Below are positions 9,200-18,661 of a stretch of DNA of 64,000 bases, piece by piece. Both the position numbers and the translations under genes were made by a program. This DNA comes from Gracilibacillus boraciitolerans JCM 21714 (GTDB taxonomy: Bacteria; Bacillota; Bacilli; Bacillales; Amphibacillaceae): the NCBI RefSeq assembly GCF_000521485.1, contig NZ_BAVS01000009.1, forward strand, positions 44,878-108,877. Reading direction: 5' to 3'. Position 1 is the first letter of the stretch. Each line of letters begins with the position of its first letter. The notes under the pieces were generated by a model. The model had not been told where the DNA came from. It saw only the letters and a program-made list of their open reading frames with translations, and did no database searches.

Positions 9200-9601
9200 A
9201 TGATAAGTTGGATCAAGTATTTAGTAATAGGGGGGGTTATCTTCGTTTCGGGGATAATCCTTATCACAAATGCAGGGGGGGTAAGGCACAGTACCAACGT
9301 TACAGCTACCCAAGAAGTGCAGATAGCAACAAAATCAGCGCAAATAGGGGGGGAAATGAGAGAGAATACCGATAACAAGATAGATAAAAAGGCGATAGTA
9401 AACAACATGATATTAGACATAGCTAAAACTCATAAAGAGCAAGGCAAGGATATAGAAGTTGATTATATGTTTTTAGATGGATCGGGAAACAAAACAAGCA
9501 ATGATGACAATATAGAAAGTGTTCAATTCTTAGTAAAGATTATGGATAAAGGAAAAATCATTTCAAGATCTGAACAAAGAATTGATTTGAAAAAGTATTA
9601 G
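9200..9601 (+). CDS. Small single-TM, pilin- or TadE-like protein
   Basis: 133 residues, ATG 9200 after AAAGGAAAGAGGTG. One N-terminal TM segment (residues about 5-24, YLVIGGVIFVSGIILIT) and a polar extracellular domain with an acidic middle. Two GG pairs and one more are encoded by G7 runs (9230, 9277, 9346), so one or more Gly may be artefacts. Paired with the similar gene that follows. I infer a minor pilin or pilus-assembly component from topology and place. Confidence 0.5.
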   Translation: MISWIKYLVIGGVIFVSGIILITNAGGVRHSTNVTATQEVQIATKSAQIGGEMRENTDNKIDKKAIVNNMILDIAKTHKEQGKDIEVDYMFLDGSGNKTSNDDNIESVQFLVKIMDKGKIISRSEQRIDLKKY

Positions 9602-9622
9602 GGAAGAAGGGAGAAATGGCAT

Positions 9623-9955
9623 ATGGGAGAGAAAACAGGGTTTATAGCAGTTCTCCTTGTATTCGCAATAGGACTTCTACCTTTGTGTATTAATACATAT
9701 GTGAACCATGTGTATAGCACCAAACTATTATCAACGTCTGCTGAAGTGCAGCAGTTGGTATCAGCAGAAGGTGGTATTACCCCAAGAGTACAAGAAGTAG
9801 TAACTAAATTAGAATCTCAAGGCGCTACTATTGTTTTTACAGATGGAAACGGTAATACAGTAAGTGGAACAGTTCCAGTAGGAGAAGAAATCATAATGGA
9901 TTATGAGTATGAAGATTTTCAGACACGAAATTCGACGGTAATACTAAGAAGATAG
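9623..9955 (+). CDS. Small single-TM, minor-pilin-like protein
   Basis: 110 residues. TM segment at residues 6-25 (FIAVLLVFAIGLLPLCINTY), then an extracellular domain ending with a beta-rich stretch (GNTVSGTVPVGEEIIMDYEYE). Similar design to the preceding gene and to TadE/TadF- or archaeal-type minor pilins: N-terminal helix plus small head. It sits 21 bases after its neighbour and 11 bases before the TadB/C-like gene, so one operon. Confidence 0.5.
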   Translation: MGEKTGFIAVLLVFAIGLLPLCINTYVNHVYSTKLLSTSAEVQQLVSAEGGITPRVQEVVTKLESQGATIVFTDGNGNTVSGTVPVGEEIIMDYEYEDFQTRNSTVILRR

Positions 9956-9966
9956 GAGTGATATAG

Positions 9967-10662
9967 GTGTCAGAATTCATTTTAGAAAGAAATAAAACAA
10001 TGTACTTCGATTATTTTAAGGTGGATAAAAAGCAGTTTTTTATAAAACGAATATTATTAATTCTGCTGTTTACTATAGTTTATACCCTAGTTTATTTACA
10101 ACAACAGAATATATTGATGCTTATTGGCTATCCAATTGCTATTTTAGCAGCTTACAAACTTCCTTATTTCCAATTAATATCTCGAAAAAATAAGCGAGAT
10201 ATTATCAATCAATATGCTTTCCCTACATTTTTAAGATACTTCGTCAGTTTAATAGAAACACAAGGAAATGTGTATAAAACATTGCGCGCAATTGTACCTT
10301 ACATGCACGAACCGTTAAAAGAAAAAGTACAAGAGCTAGTCGTTAAGTTAGAAAAAGATGAAGAATCGCAACGTGATGCTTTCATGGAATTTGCGGATTA
10401 CATTAATTCTAGTGATGCCAGAATGATAATAGGTATAATTTATGAATTTCATCAGGAAGGTATTAATAAAAACGATTTAAAAGAATTAGAAAGTGTTGTA
10501 AACGAGCTTCAAAACAATAAAGTAAATGATCTAATTGAATATAAAGTGAATGGCATGGAGAAACATGCGACACCGATTATGATATACGCACTAGCCTACA
10601 TTCTCGGATTTGCAGGAATCGTTATGATGGTTTATTTTACATCCGTTAATTCTTTGATGTAA
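9967..10662 (+). CDS. GspF/TadB-like inner-membrane platform protein
   Basis: 231 residues, GTG start after TAGGAGTG. Two TM segments near residues 27-65, a cytoplasmic helical domain (about 80-200) with the T2SSF layout (an early FPTFLRYFVSLIETQGNVYKTL helix pair), and a last TM helix (IMIYALAYILGFAGIVMMVYF). Such proteins form the membrane platform on which a PilB/TadA-type ATPase drives pilus assembly. The ATPase gene is next and a second such protein follows it, as in tad loci (tadA-tadB-tadC). Confidence 0.65.
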   Translation: MSEFILERNKTMYFDYFKVDKKQFFIKRILLILLFTIVYTLVYLQQQNILMLIGYPIAILAAYKLPYFQLISRKNKRDIINQYAFPTFLRYFVSLIETQGNVYKTLRAIVPYMHEPLKEKVQELVVKLEKDEESQRDAFMEFADYINSSDARMIIGIIYEFHQEGINKNDLKELESVVNELQNNKVNDLIEYKVNGMEKHATPIMIYALAYILGFAGIVMMVYFTSVNSLM

Positions 10663-10692
10663 TACCAATTAAAAAAGAAAGGACTGGTAAGG

Positions 10693-11832
10693 GTGGATAA
10701 AGAACTCCAGGAAAGAATACAGCATCTAATTAAACAAAGCTTTATAGGTGTTTTTTTAAAAGAAGATACGATAACGGATATTTCTTATAACGGAACGACT
10801 ATGTATGTGCAGGATAATAAAAAAGGTCGTTATAAAACTGATAAACAACCTTCTGATGATGATGTGATGTCACTCGGAAAACGTATTGCAGATGAAATGG
10901 GAAAAGAGTTTACCACAAATAATCCTATATTGGACACAGAACTTTCCTACTTACGTGTTAATTTCATTCATTCGGCTGTCAGCCCTTCAGGTTGTACGTT
11001 TGCTATTCGTATTTCTAAGCCAATACTTGCTATGACTGATTTAAGTGAAGTTGCAAATGAAGAAGTAGAACAGCTATTAAACGTATTGATTCAAGGCGAT
11101 ATAAATACGATTGTTGCAGGGGGGGAAACAGGAACTGGAAAAACAGAGTTGCAGAAGTATTTAACAAGTTTTATCCCTGATAATAAAAAGATTACTTTGA
11201 TCGAAGATACGATGGATTCACATATTAAAGCGTTATACCCCCCCGAAAAAGATATAAATAGTTGGCAGACGTTAATGGAAGATACAAGAGAAAACAAAAT
11301 CAATTTTAATTCACTGATTCAAGCAGGGCTGCGTAACAATCCTAACTGGTTAATCATTGCAGAAACAAGAGGTTCAGAAGCCTACGACATGCTAGAAAGT
11401 GCCTTAACAGGTCACTCTATTATAACCACTATACATGCAGAAGATGCCAAAGGTATTCCCTCTCGAATAATGACAATGATCGGCCAACGCTATCAGATGA
11501 ACGAATATTTGCTTGGGAAAGATATTGTGAATGTGCTAAAAATCGGTATACACATGGCATCTGAAACGACAGATGAAGGGATTAGAAGATATATAGATGA
11601 AATAGTGGAGTATACAGGATTTAATGATAACGGAATTGAATACCGCACGATTTATAAAGTAAGCAAAGATTATGATGAACAGAAAAAGGAATATAAGAAA
11701 ATCGTTGAATTGAATCCATTAAGTGAAGATACATTAAGGAAATTAAAAGAGAAAGAATTGTATCACTTACTACCTTATCCCTTTATAAAAGAAGAAGCAA
11801 AACTAGGATTAGCAAGTGGTGTAAGTGTGTAA
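10693..11832 (+). CDS. TadA/CpaF/VirB11-type secretion ATPase
   Basis: 379 residues, GTG start. N-terminal domain (about 1-125), then Walker A near residues 142-151, read as AGGETGTGKTE; the family form is GETGTGKT and the extra Gly comes from a G7 run (11119-11125). Atypical Walker B LIIAETRG near 220, and the His box GHSIITTIHAED near 240. ATPases of this family power Tad pili, type II secretion or T4SS. Placed between two TadB/C-like genes, so it most likely drives the pilus. A C7 run at 11238 gives a doubtful PP pair (ALYPPEKD). Confidence 0.85.
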   Translation: MDKELQERIQHLIKQSFIGVFLKEDTITDISYNGTTMYVQDNKKGRYKTDKQPSDDDVMSLGKRIADEMGKEFTTNNPILDTELSYLRVNFIHSAVSPSGCTFAIRISKPILAMTDLSEVANEEVEQLLNVLIQGDINTIVAGGETGTGKTELQKYLTSFIPDNKKITLIEDTMDSHIKALYPPEKDINSWQTLMEDTRENKINFNSLIQAGLRNNPNWLIIAETRGSEAYDMLESALTGHSIITTIHAEDAKGIPSRIMTMIGQRYQMNEYLLGKDIVNVLKIGIHMASETTDEGIRRYIDEIVEYTGFNDNGIEYRTIYKVSKDYDEQKKEYKKIVELNPLSEDTLRKLKEKELYHLLPYPFIKEEAKLGLASGVSV

Positions 11833-11868
11833 ATACATTGAAAAGTGTGTAATGAAAGGAGTTTTAAA

Positions 11869-12612
11869 ATGAAGAGACATATGAAAGCTCTACTGGAAAC
11901 TTATTCACTTATACAGATTGTATTAAATCTGTTATTAATTTTCAGTTTAGCAACAGGGTACTTATGGGTTATTACAAAAGATCAGAATATAAGCCTTATA
12001 GTAGGTGGCATAACAGCTCTATTTTCCTTTTACTTCATTCTGTATACAGATAAAAAAGTACAAGTGGAAAATCATTATTTTAAAGAATTACAGAAATATA
12101 CAACGAACGTCACCTTTTACTTGCAATCAGGCTATAACGTGTTAAAAGCTCTTGAGACAACCAAAGAAACGTTAGATCCAAAAATTGAGAAAGATATTAA
12201 TATCACCATTAATGAATTAAGGAAAAATGCGGAAATGAAAACAGATCATTTTCAAAAGTATAATTTTTCTTCCGTTGATATTTTTCATCAGATATTGCAA
12301 ATAAAGTATGACAAGGGTGGAAACACAAAAGATTTATTTAGTAACATAAATAAAAGTATCAACTTTGAAATCGTAAAACGTGATGAATTATTCAGGAGAA
12401 AACGATATATGAAACATAAGGTCATGGTAATGATGTTGATCGTCTTATGTATGCCATTGCTGTTATCACTTACAGCACATGAATTATACGATACGTTTCT
12501 ATCGACAGGGATTTTCGGAATGGGGCTGACATTAGCAATTTATTCAGGAATAGTTATTAGCTACTTCTTTATGGAGAAATCGGTAAGTGATTTAGCTATT
12601 CAGTATAAGTAG
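11869..12612 (+). CDS. TadC/GspF-like membrane platform protein
   Basis: 247 residues from ATG 11869, chosen because AAAGGAG (11855-11861) is seven bases upstream; the frame extends to 11845 without SD. Two TM segments at about 12-55, a helical cytoplasmic domain with the T2SSF-type YLQSGYNVLKALETTKE, and two C-terminal TM segments (VMVMMLIVLCMPLLLSL and the last ~35 residues). Partner of the TadB-like protein at 9967. Followed by a hairpin, so the pilus operon may end or be attenuated here. Confidence 0.65.
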   Translation: MKRHMKALLETYSLIQIVLNLLLIFSLATGYLWVITKDQNISLIVGGITALFSFYFILYTDKKVQVENHYFKELQKYTTNVTFYLQSGYNVLKALETTKETLDPKIEKDINITINELRKNAEMKTDHFQKYNFSSVDIFHQILQIKYDKGGNTKDLFSNINKSINFEIVKRDELFRRKRYMKHKVMVMMLIVLCMPLLLSLTAHELYDTFLSTGIFGMGLTLAIYSGIVISYFFMEKSVSDLAIQYK

Positions 12613-12626
12613 AAGAAAAAAATAAT

Positions 12627-12660
12627 GCACTACATTTACGTATCGAACGAAATGTAGTGC
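12627..12660 (+). terminator. Strong hairpin between TadC-like and VirD4-like genes
   Basis: GCACTACATTT (12627-12637) pairs perfectly with AAATGTAGTGC (12650-12660). No T-run follows directly, so it may act as an mRNA-stabilising or attenuating hairpin rather than a full terminator. Confidence 0.45.
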
Positions 12661-12774
12661 AAGAAAGAAATTTCTAAAAAGAAATTTTAAAGGTATTTCT
12701 ATTATACGACAACATGAGATATAAATCAAAAAATACCTTTAAAAATGAAATAGGAAAGGGGGGAGATAGAAAAG

Positions 12775-14450
12775 ATGGGAGAACCTATACTATGGGGGGG
12801 TGGTGATGATCCATTCACACACACTTTAATTACAGGACCAACACGTTGCGGTAAAACAAGCACGCTGTTAAAACCAATTATTTTTAGCGTATTGGTACAA
12901 AAAAAACGAGGAAAAAAAGTAGGTTTAAGTGTCATTGAGCCAAAATCAGATTTAATCATGGACATTAAGGAATATTGCGATGAAATAGGACTGAAATATA
13001 CCTATATTAATCCTGATGATCCTGAAAATACAGATAGGTTTAATGTGATGCAAGGAGATACAGATGATGTGGCAGAAGCAACGGTAGCTGTCTTGCAATC
13101 CCTTTTCGGAAAGCAGGAAGCCTTTTTTCAAACCGTACAAGAGCTTTCATCACGTAATATCACTAAACTTCTAAAAGAGTTAAAAGGTGATGATTTAGAC
13201 CTCTTAGACGTACTGGAAACATTACGAGATGAAAAATTATTAAATAAACGCGTGCAGGAATTAAAGAAGAAAGATCCCAACTGCGAACTCATTCCCTTTT
13301 TTGAAAATGAGCTGTTAGGTTCTTTAGCAGAACAATATCGAAAATTAGTAATTGGGTTGAGATCCCAATTAGAAAACATAACCGCCAATAAGAAACTAAG
13401 ACGTATTATTACAGGAACATCTGATATTAATTTGGATAGCCACTTTACAGATGGTGGGATTTTATTAATCAATACAAGCATTGGTAGTTTGCGGAAAAGT
13501 GGTGATGCATTTGGTATGTTTTGTGCTATGCACTTACAGAATGCAACCTTCAGGAGAAAAGGAACAGAAAGAACCAGGACAGATCACTTTATGATTATTG
13601 ACGAATACGGTCGGTATATTAATCCAGATGTGGAGATATTTTTATCAATGGCCGCAAGTTATCGAGTAGCAGGAGTATTCGCTATCCAGTCATTAGGGCA
13701 ATTAGAAGTAGAATCAGGGAGAATATCAGCAAGAGCTATGAAACATGCCATTTTAACGAATTGTCGTAATAAAATAGCATTTTGTGGTCTTTCTGCAAAT
13801 GATGCCAAAGAGTTTGCTGAAGAATTTGGAAAAGATAAAATCACCATGAGACAGTCAACCTATAGAAATCGTATCTTTTTACCAAGATTCTTCCTGATAC
13901 GTATCGTGATACAGAAACAGAAGAATACCGATTTTCTCAAACACACTTGCAGGATCAAATGAAAAGATTCCATTTTATATGCCGAATCCTGCATAATGGT
14001 ACGCCACAAAAACCGTTTGAAGGTATAGGGAACTTTGTACCTAAAGATTGGAAAGAACAGCGTATATGGGAAGATGAACAACCAAAGATACACTCATATG
14101 GCAAAAAAGTAATTGCCTTTATGTCAAAAGTTTTTCCTAAGCAAAAAACATCTAGTGAAATAGGTGAAAGGAAACAGAAGAATGAAGCCTTAGAAACAGA
14201 GGAAAACGTTACACGAACACTTTCATTGGATGAAATAGAAGAAGAAAAGCAAGCTGTAACAACAACAGTTATGGTCGAAGATACACAAGATAATGCTGAT
14301 ACTCTAAAGGAAAATGTAGAGGAAACAGAAGATACAGAGGAAGAACCACGAAAAAGAGCAACCATAATTTCAACACACTTGCAGGATTCATCAAATAACT
14401 TTAAAAAGGAAGATTTTGAAGAAAAAAGCAATACTGATAAATTCTTTTAA
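12775..14450 (+). CDS. VirD4/TraG-type DNA coupling ATPase, frameshifted
   Basis: ATG 12775 after GGAAAGGGGGGAG. Walker A GPTRCGKT at residues 21-28, very close to the N-terminus, so no N-terminal TM anchor is seen. The helical all-alpha domain lies around 120-220 and Walker B-like FMIIDEYGR around 270, then the conserved Gln region AIQSLGQLE. This is the TraG/TraD ATPase fold that docks relaxase-DNA complexes to a T4SS. One A appears missing near 13866; with it the frame runs STYRKSYLFTKILPDTYRDT into the second frame (13947-14450), whose acidic, low-complexity tail ends DKFF. About 558 residues in total. No VirB4, VirB6 or relaxase gene is visible in the window, which is unusual. Confidence 0.75.
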
Positions 14451-14497
14451 AACGTGTTCCAAAATAAAAAATTATGATATAAAAGGAGAGGTTTAAG

Positions 14498-15364
14498 ATG
14501 GCAGATGTATTAAACAGTGTATTAATTGAAGGTTTTGATCCAAATAAGGCAGAATATAAGCCAGTTGACGAGGTAAACAAAAAATGGCAGGAAATTCAAT
14601 CAGCTTATCAAAACAATAAAATCATTACTGGTATGCTACAAGGTTTTGAAACCTTACAGTTAAACAGCAAAAAAGTGTTATGCGGTATTATTCGTTTTAA
14701 CGAGATTAAAGGGTTAATTCCAATTGCGGAATCAGGTATTGATCCCGATGATCAACAGGCAATAAACAAATATAGAGCTTTATCAGGGAGAGATATTGCA
14801 TTCAAAGTATTAAGTTATGATAAAGACCAAAATATCTTTGTAGCTTCTCGTAAACAAGCGAGAGAAGAAACAGCAGAAATAACTTTAAGAAAAATAGATG
14901 TAGGCTATAATATCCACTGCGTTATTCGAGAAGTGTACCAATCTAATATTATTGGCGATATTGGTGGAATTGATGTTTTTGTCCATGTTTCAGATTTAAC
15001 ATACGGATGGATTGAAGATTTACGAGATAAATTCAAAGCAGGAGATCACATTCGAGTACAAGTAACGGAAATAGATAAAGAGAAACAGGAAGTAAAAGTA
15101 TCAGCTAAACCATTATTAAAAAATCCATTTCCTGACTGTGCCACTCGCTATCACAAAAATAGTGAATATGTAGGGGGGGTTGTATCAGGTGTCCCTGAAT
15201 ATGGTGTATTCGTCAACTTAGAAGAAGGGGGGGTGGACAGCCTAGCACCACATTTAAAATTCCAAAACGTAACAAAAGGGGGGGAACGTGTTCTTGTACG
15301 TATTCGTCAAGTCGATATTGAAAAGGAACAAATCAGATCTAAAATTATACGAGTGCTTGATTAA
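14498..15364 (+). CDS. S1-domain RNA/DNA-binding protein
   Basis: 288 residues with AAAGGAGAGG upstream. Two clear S1/OB repeats at about 128-200 (VFVHVSDLTYGW, then IRVQVTEIDKEKQEVKVSAK) and 215-285 (SGVPEYGVFVNLEEG); residues 40-110 look like a diverged third. Ribosomal-S1-like and conjugation-plasmid S1 proteins bind single-stranded nucleic acid. Three G7 runs (15173, 15227, 15278) give VGG, EGG and KGG where S1 domains have a single Gly. Follows the coupling ATPase gene by 47 bases. Role in transfer is inference. Confidence 0.7.
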   Translation: MADVLNSVLIEGFDPNKAEYKPVDEVNKKWQEIQSAYQNNKIITGMLQGFETLQLNSKKVLCGIIRFNEIKGLIPIAESGIDPDDQQAINKYRALSGRDIAFKVLSYDKDQNIFVASRKQAREETAEITLRKIDVGYNIHCVIREVYQSNIIGDIGGIDVFVHVSDLTYGWIEDLRDKFKAGDHIRVQVTEIDKEKQEVKVSAKPLLKNPFPDCATRYHKNSEYVGGVVSGVPEYGVFVNLEEGGVDSLAPHLKFQNVTKGGERVLVRIRQVDIEKEQIRSKIIRVLD

Positions 15365-15396
15365 TCTTGTTCACCAAAACTGTAAGGAGTAGCCAA

Positions 15397-15633
15397 ATGA
15401 GATACTATAGAATGAAAGAATATTTATTAAAAGAAATAGATCAATATGATACTTTTTACCGCATAAAGTATGGAAAAATATTGTTTCTTGCAGAAAATGA
15501 AATAAAAAACAATGGAAATTTAAGCATTAACGCTTATTCTAAAGCAATTCAAAAACAAATAGATTCAGAGGATAGTAAGAGTTTTCTAGGATTTAAGTCA
15601 TTAGTAATTGGATATGAAAAGTTAATATCCTGA
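15397..15633 (+). CDS. Small helical protein of unknown function
   Basis: 78 residues from ATG 15397 (MRYYRMKEYLLKEIDQYDTF), with TAAGGAG seven bases upstream; the frame from 15367 has no SD. Mostly alpha-helical, charged, no TM segment, no recognised motif. Last gene before a strong terminator, so the end of the transfer operon. Confidence 0.5.
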   Translation: MRYYRMKEYLLKEIDQYDTFYRIKYGKILFLAENEIKNNGNLSINAYSKAIQKQIDSEDSKSFLGFKSLVIGYEKLIS

Positions 15634-15638
15634 TATGT

Positions 15639-15683
15639 AAAGGACTGAACACCTATTCTTTAAATGTTCAGTCCTTTTATTTA
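15639..15683 (+). terminator. Terminator of the transfer locus
   Basis: AAAGGACTGAAC (15639-15650) pairs with GTTCAGTCCTTT (15666-15677), followed by a T-rich tail. Confidence 0.85.
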
Positions 15684-15703
15684 AAAGGAAGGAGAGATAA
15701 GCA

Positions 15704-16435
15704 ATGGATCAGGCTATCAATAATAATTTTATCAGTCCTTTTTCTTTTATAGATCACAAATGGGAAATCATGTGGATTCAAATTCCCTCTGCTACGAAAT
15801 ATGATAAACCAAATGAAAACCGATCCGAAAAAGAAAATGCTGCATTAGAAGCTATATCGTGTGTCGGTGTAATTGGTGGATTACAATTGCAATATCTGTT
15901 TGGTTTAAGTCGTGAGCATATTAAAAGAATGTGCGAAAAACATTTATTAGTACGCCACACTTTATATAAAACTACTCAGGATGGTAAATCACAAGAAATA
16001 CCTATTTATACGGTAGGAAGGTTCGGAGCAAACAACATGATGCCCGAATATAAAGATAACTACTGGATTGAGCTGGACACGAAGAAAGTTTTAAAAGCAC
16101 TTTTATTTTTTCAGTTTTGCCAATTATTTAAAGATATTGAAATAGCACCTGCGCCTGAACCTTTCACCGCAAGTATATACCTAAACGATCAATTATATTA
16201 TATTTACGTGGAACGTGATGGATTAAAAGATTTAACATTATACTTGAAATGGAAAAAAAACTTTAAAGAACGGATTTTTGTTGTTACAGAAAATATACAG
16301 TATTTAAAGGAATTGGAAATGTTTATAGAAGAACAATCTTTAAAATTAAGAGCTGTGGTGGATGAACATTTAAAAAAGAGAGAGTTCATATTATGGCATT
16401 TTAATGATAAAACAAGAGAATGGATTACAAGCTAA
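15704..16435 (+). CDS. Winged-helix-like plasmid protein of unknown function
   Basis: 243 residues, AAGGAAGGAGAG upstream. Residues about 43-85 (AALEAISCVGVIGGLQLQYLFGLSREHIKRMC) look like a winged-helix domain in which a new species of DNA target is read by the SREHIKRM helix, and the rest is a mixed alpha/beta domain (FTASIYLNDQLYYIYVERDG). The layout resembles replication-relaxation or MobC-like plasmid proteins, but I cannot assign it. Its own transcription unit, between two terminators. Confidence 0.4.
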   Translation: MDQAINNNFISPFSFIDHKWEIMWIQIPSATKYDKPNENRSEKENAALEAISCVGVIGGLQLQYLFGLSREHIKRMCEKHLLVRHTLYKTTQDGKSQEIPIYTVGRFGANNMMPEYKDNYWIELDTKKVLKALLFFQFCQLFKDIEIAPAPEPFTASIYLNDQLYYIYVERDGLKDLTLYLKWKKNFKERIFVVTENIQYLKELEMFIEEQSLKLRAVVDEHLKKREFILWHFNDKTREWITS

Positions 16436-16514
16436 AATCATTGACTTTCTCTGATTATTGTTTTAATATTAATTTAATAATAATAATATCTCTTTTGATT
16501 TTTTAATCAAACAT

Positions 16515-16552
16515 GCCACTATTCCACATCGGATAGTGGCTATTTTTTTGTT
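16515..16552 (+). terminator. Terminator after the winged-helix gene
   Basis: GCCACTAT (16515-16522) pairs with ATAGTGGC (16533-16540), followed by a T7 run. Confidence 0.85.
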
Positions 16553-16565
16553 TTTAATTTGAAGC

Positions 16566-16595
16566 TTGATAAAGATAACAATTTTCTGTTATAAT
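16566..16595 (+). promoter_or_regulatory. Promoter of the ssDNA-processing operon
   Basis: TTGATA (16566-16571) and TATAAT (16590-16595) with 18-bp spacing. It overlaps a 66-codon frame (16566-16766) that I do not consider coding. The transcript would have a leader of about 250 nt before the ERF gene, with the attenuator hairpin at its end. Confidence 0.6.
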
Positions 16596-16772
16596 ATCTG
16601 TATAGTTTTAGTTTTGTTTTCACTCGTATTTAGAGTGGTTAGAGTATCCTTGTTTACTAAAGGAAAGCCTAACAAAAATTTTTCACTTCTGAACATCCCT
16701 TTGTTACTGGATCAGGAGACAACAAAAAAATTGTTTCACCCATTTTCAAAAAAATTAATAGTTTAGATATAA

Positions 16773-16826
16773 AAAGGCGATTGTATTCTATGTTCTTTCA
16801 CATAGATAACAATCGTCTTTTTATAT
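16773..16826 (+). promoter_or_regulatory. Attenuator hairpin before the ERF gene
   Basis: GCGATTGT (16777-16784) with ATTCTATG pairs with CATAGATAACAATCGT (16801-16816), then CTTTTTATAT. It is a terminator-like hairpin inside the leader of the ssDNA operon, 32 bases upstream of the ERF start. Its 3' side and the following RBS region are repeated before the gene at 19907. Confidence 0.55.
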
Positions 16827-16857
16827 AGATAAAAAAATTAAAGGAGAGATTATTATT

Positions 16858-17622
16858 ATGCAAAATCAAACAGTAGAAGGAAAGAAAGAGCTTTATGCTG
16901 CACTTGTGAAGGTGATTGGAGAAATGCAGACACTTACCAATAGTGCTGATAATCCGTTCACCAATAGTAAGTATACGCCATTGGCAGATATTTTGGATAC
17001 GATCAGACCTGCTCTGTCTAATCATGGACTAGCGATTATGCTAAATCCTTCGACAAGAACAGAAACGCAACAAACCGCAGATCCTAACGGAGTTATCGCT
17101 GCAATTGAAAAACAATTTGTAAAAATTACTCCTATTATTATTCATGAAAGTGGTGAAACGCTACAAATGGAATCGTTAGAATTACCAATAGTAGTAGGCC
17201 ACAAAATGAATGATTCTCAAGCTGTGGGAAGTGCAATTAGTTATGGTCGTCGCTATATCTTAACCTCATTGTTAGGAATTGCAAGCAAAGATGATGATGG
17301 TAACCAACAAGCGCCATCTTACTCACAACAGCAACAACCTATACAACCGAATAATCAGCCACCTCAACAACAGCAAACACAACCGCAAGAAAATGTGTTT
17401 TCTGCAGAAGCCACTCTTACGTCAAAGCAAAAAGGTAAATCAGGTAGTGGTGTTGAGTATATTGAGTGTCAATTAGCTAACGATCAAGGTCAAGTACTGC
17501 AAGTCTTTGCTAAAGATCCTGATGTAGTTAAGTTGGTTGATGGGTTAGCAGTTAATAGTAAAAGCACTTTTAAAATAAAGCAGGATAGCAACTTTAATTC
17601 CATCATAGGATTGGGTGCATGA
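16858..17622 (+). CDS. ERF-family single-strand annealing protein
   Basis: 254 residues, ATG 16858 after AAAGGAGAG. The ERF core spans residues about 10-150: LADILDTIRPALSNHGLAI near 40, then AVGSAISYGRRYILTSLLGI near 120-140 and DDDGNQQ. A Gln/Pro linker (about 150-180) leads to a small OB-like C-terminal domain. ERF proteins anneal complementary single strands in phage and plasmid recombination. First gene of a run with a CHC2 finger protein, SSB and a RecB/Cas4-like nuclease, a natural recombination set. Overlaps the next gene by 4 bases (ATGA). Confidence 0.8.
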   Translation: MQNQTVEGKKELYAALVKVIGEMQTLTNSADNPFTNSKYTPLADILDTIRPALSNHGLAIMLNPSTRTETQQTADPNGVIAAIEKQFVKITPIIIHESGETLQMESLELPIVVGHKMNDSQAVGSAISYGRRYILTSLLGIASKDDDGNQQAPSYSQQQQPIQPNNQPPQQQQTQPQENVFSAEATLTSKQKGKSGSGVEYIECQLANDQGQVLQVFAKDPDVVKLVDGLAVNSKSTFKIKQDSNFNSIIGLGA

Positions 17623-17996
17623 AAATGTTGAATGAAATAAAAAAACTAAACATTAAACCAATAACAGCTTTTAATGGGAAAGGTATTTACTTCATAGTCA
17701 CCTATCCGACTATTTTTAAAGGTGTTTCTTCAGTCCTTTGTGCTTTGCAAAAAGATATGACGATAAAAGTCATTCATAATTGCCATTTATGCAGAGCATA
17801 CGGTTATCACGAATGTCCTTATATTCGACAAGCGATAAATGAATATAAAATATATCGTCAAATTGATAGCACGAAATATGTGTTATTGCAACAATACGTG
17901 GACCCGAAATACATCTTGAAAGCAGAGCAAATACCTGTACCTAGTCAACGGTTTATGGAAAAAGGAGAGAGAACGAAACATGAGCTTATTACCTAA
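17619..17996 (+). CDS. Small Cys/His cluster protein of unknown function
   Basis: 125 residues, translationally coupled to the ERF gene (ATGA overlap). HNCHLCRAYGYHECPYIRQ at about residues 53-71 is a possible metal-binding site with two CxxC-like spacings and two His. No TM segment. It overlaps the following CHC2-finger gene by 17 bases. Not recognised; the location argues for a role in ssDNA processing. Confidence 0.5.
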   Translation: MKMLNEIKKLNIKPITAFNGKGIYFIVTYPTIFKGVSSVLCALQKDMTIKVIHNCHLCRAYGYHECPYIRQAINEYKIYRQIDSTKYVLLQQYVDPKYILKAEQIPVPSQRFMEKGERTKHELIT

Positions 17997-18631
17997 TATT
18001 GTAGAGGTAGCAGATAGTCATGGGCTAGACTGCAACTTTAAGACAAGAGGTAAAAAAGAAGTCATGTTTAAGTGTCCGTTTTGTCATGCTGACAGCAATA
18101 AGAATAGATTTTATCTTTCTTTAAATGAAGATAAAAATGTTTTTAAATGTTGGCACTGCAAAGAATCAGGGGGGCGTGTTGAGATTCATATCATTACTGG
18201 ATGGTAAATCAGAAGAAAAACTGATTGAACAGGTCCGAAAGAAGAGTGGATCTACTTATAAGAAGCACCCTGCGGAACAACTTACACGATCACAACTCGA
18301 ATTAATCGGTTATCCAAAAATTGATTGGATAAAAAATCGAGACTATGATGTAGAGCTTTATAAAAACTATCGAGAGAGAGTTTATCAGGATTGGACAAGT
18401 CATGTGAAGAAAGAAAAGGAACTATGCTATAAACTCCTTTTTACAGGCTTGCTATCCAATAATTTATCATCTGCTATTGCATCTTGTAAGCAAAAAGAGT
18501 TTGAGCTGCAAGAAAAATTTGTAGATGAATTGATTAAAATGTTATTCCAAGAGAGTAAATATGAAGTGTTTGAAGTGGAAATGAATGTATCTGAGTTAAT
18601 GAAGATACAGCATCCATACGATACACTTTAA
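17980..18631 (+). CDS. CHC2 zinc-finger (DnaG-type) DNA-binding protein, frameshifted
   Basis: The first frame has CPFCH (about residue 31) and FKCWHCKESGG (about 55-65), the CHC2 zinc finger of DnaG primases. At 18170 the run TCAGGGGGGCGTG has one G too many: with five G the protein reads ESGGVLRFISLLDG, the normal continuation, in the frame that runs to 18631. The total is about 216 residues and lacks a TOPRIM domain, so it is a zinc-finger protein of the plasmid primase type without the polymerase core, or is part of a split primase. Located between the ERF and ssb genes. Confidence 0.65.
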
Positions 18632-18661
18632 ATAAAAAAATATTAAAGGAGAATGATGAAT

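Noticed and set aside
13955..14431. 158-codon minus-strand frame opposite the end of the VirD4-like gene
   Set aside because: Serine/phenylalanine-rich shadow of the acidic low-complexity tail; no SD and no family.
16566..16766. 66-codon plus-strand frame
   Set aside because: Its start is the -35 box of a good promoter, and no SD or family features are present.
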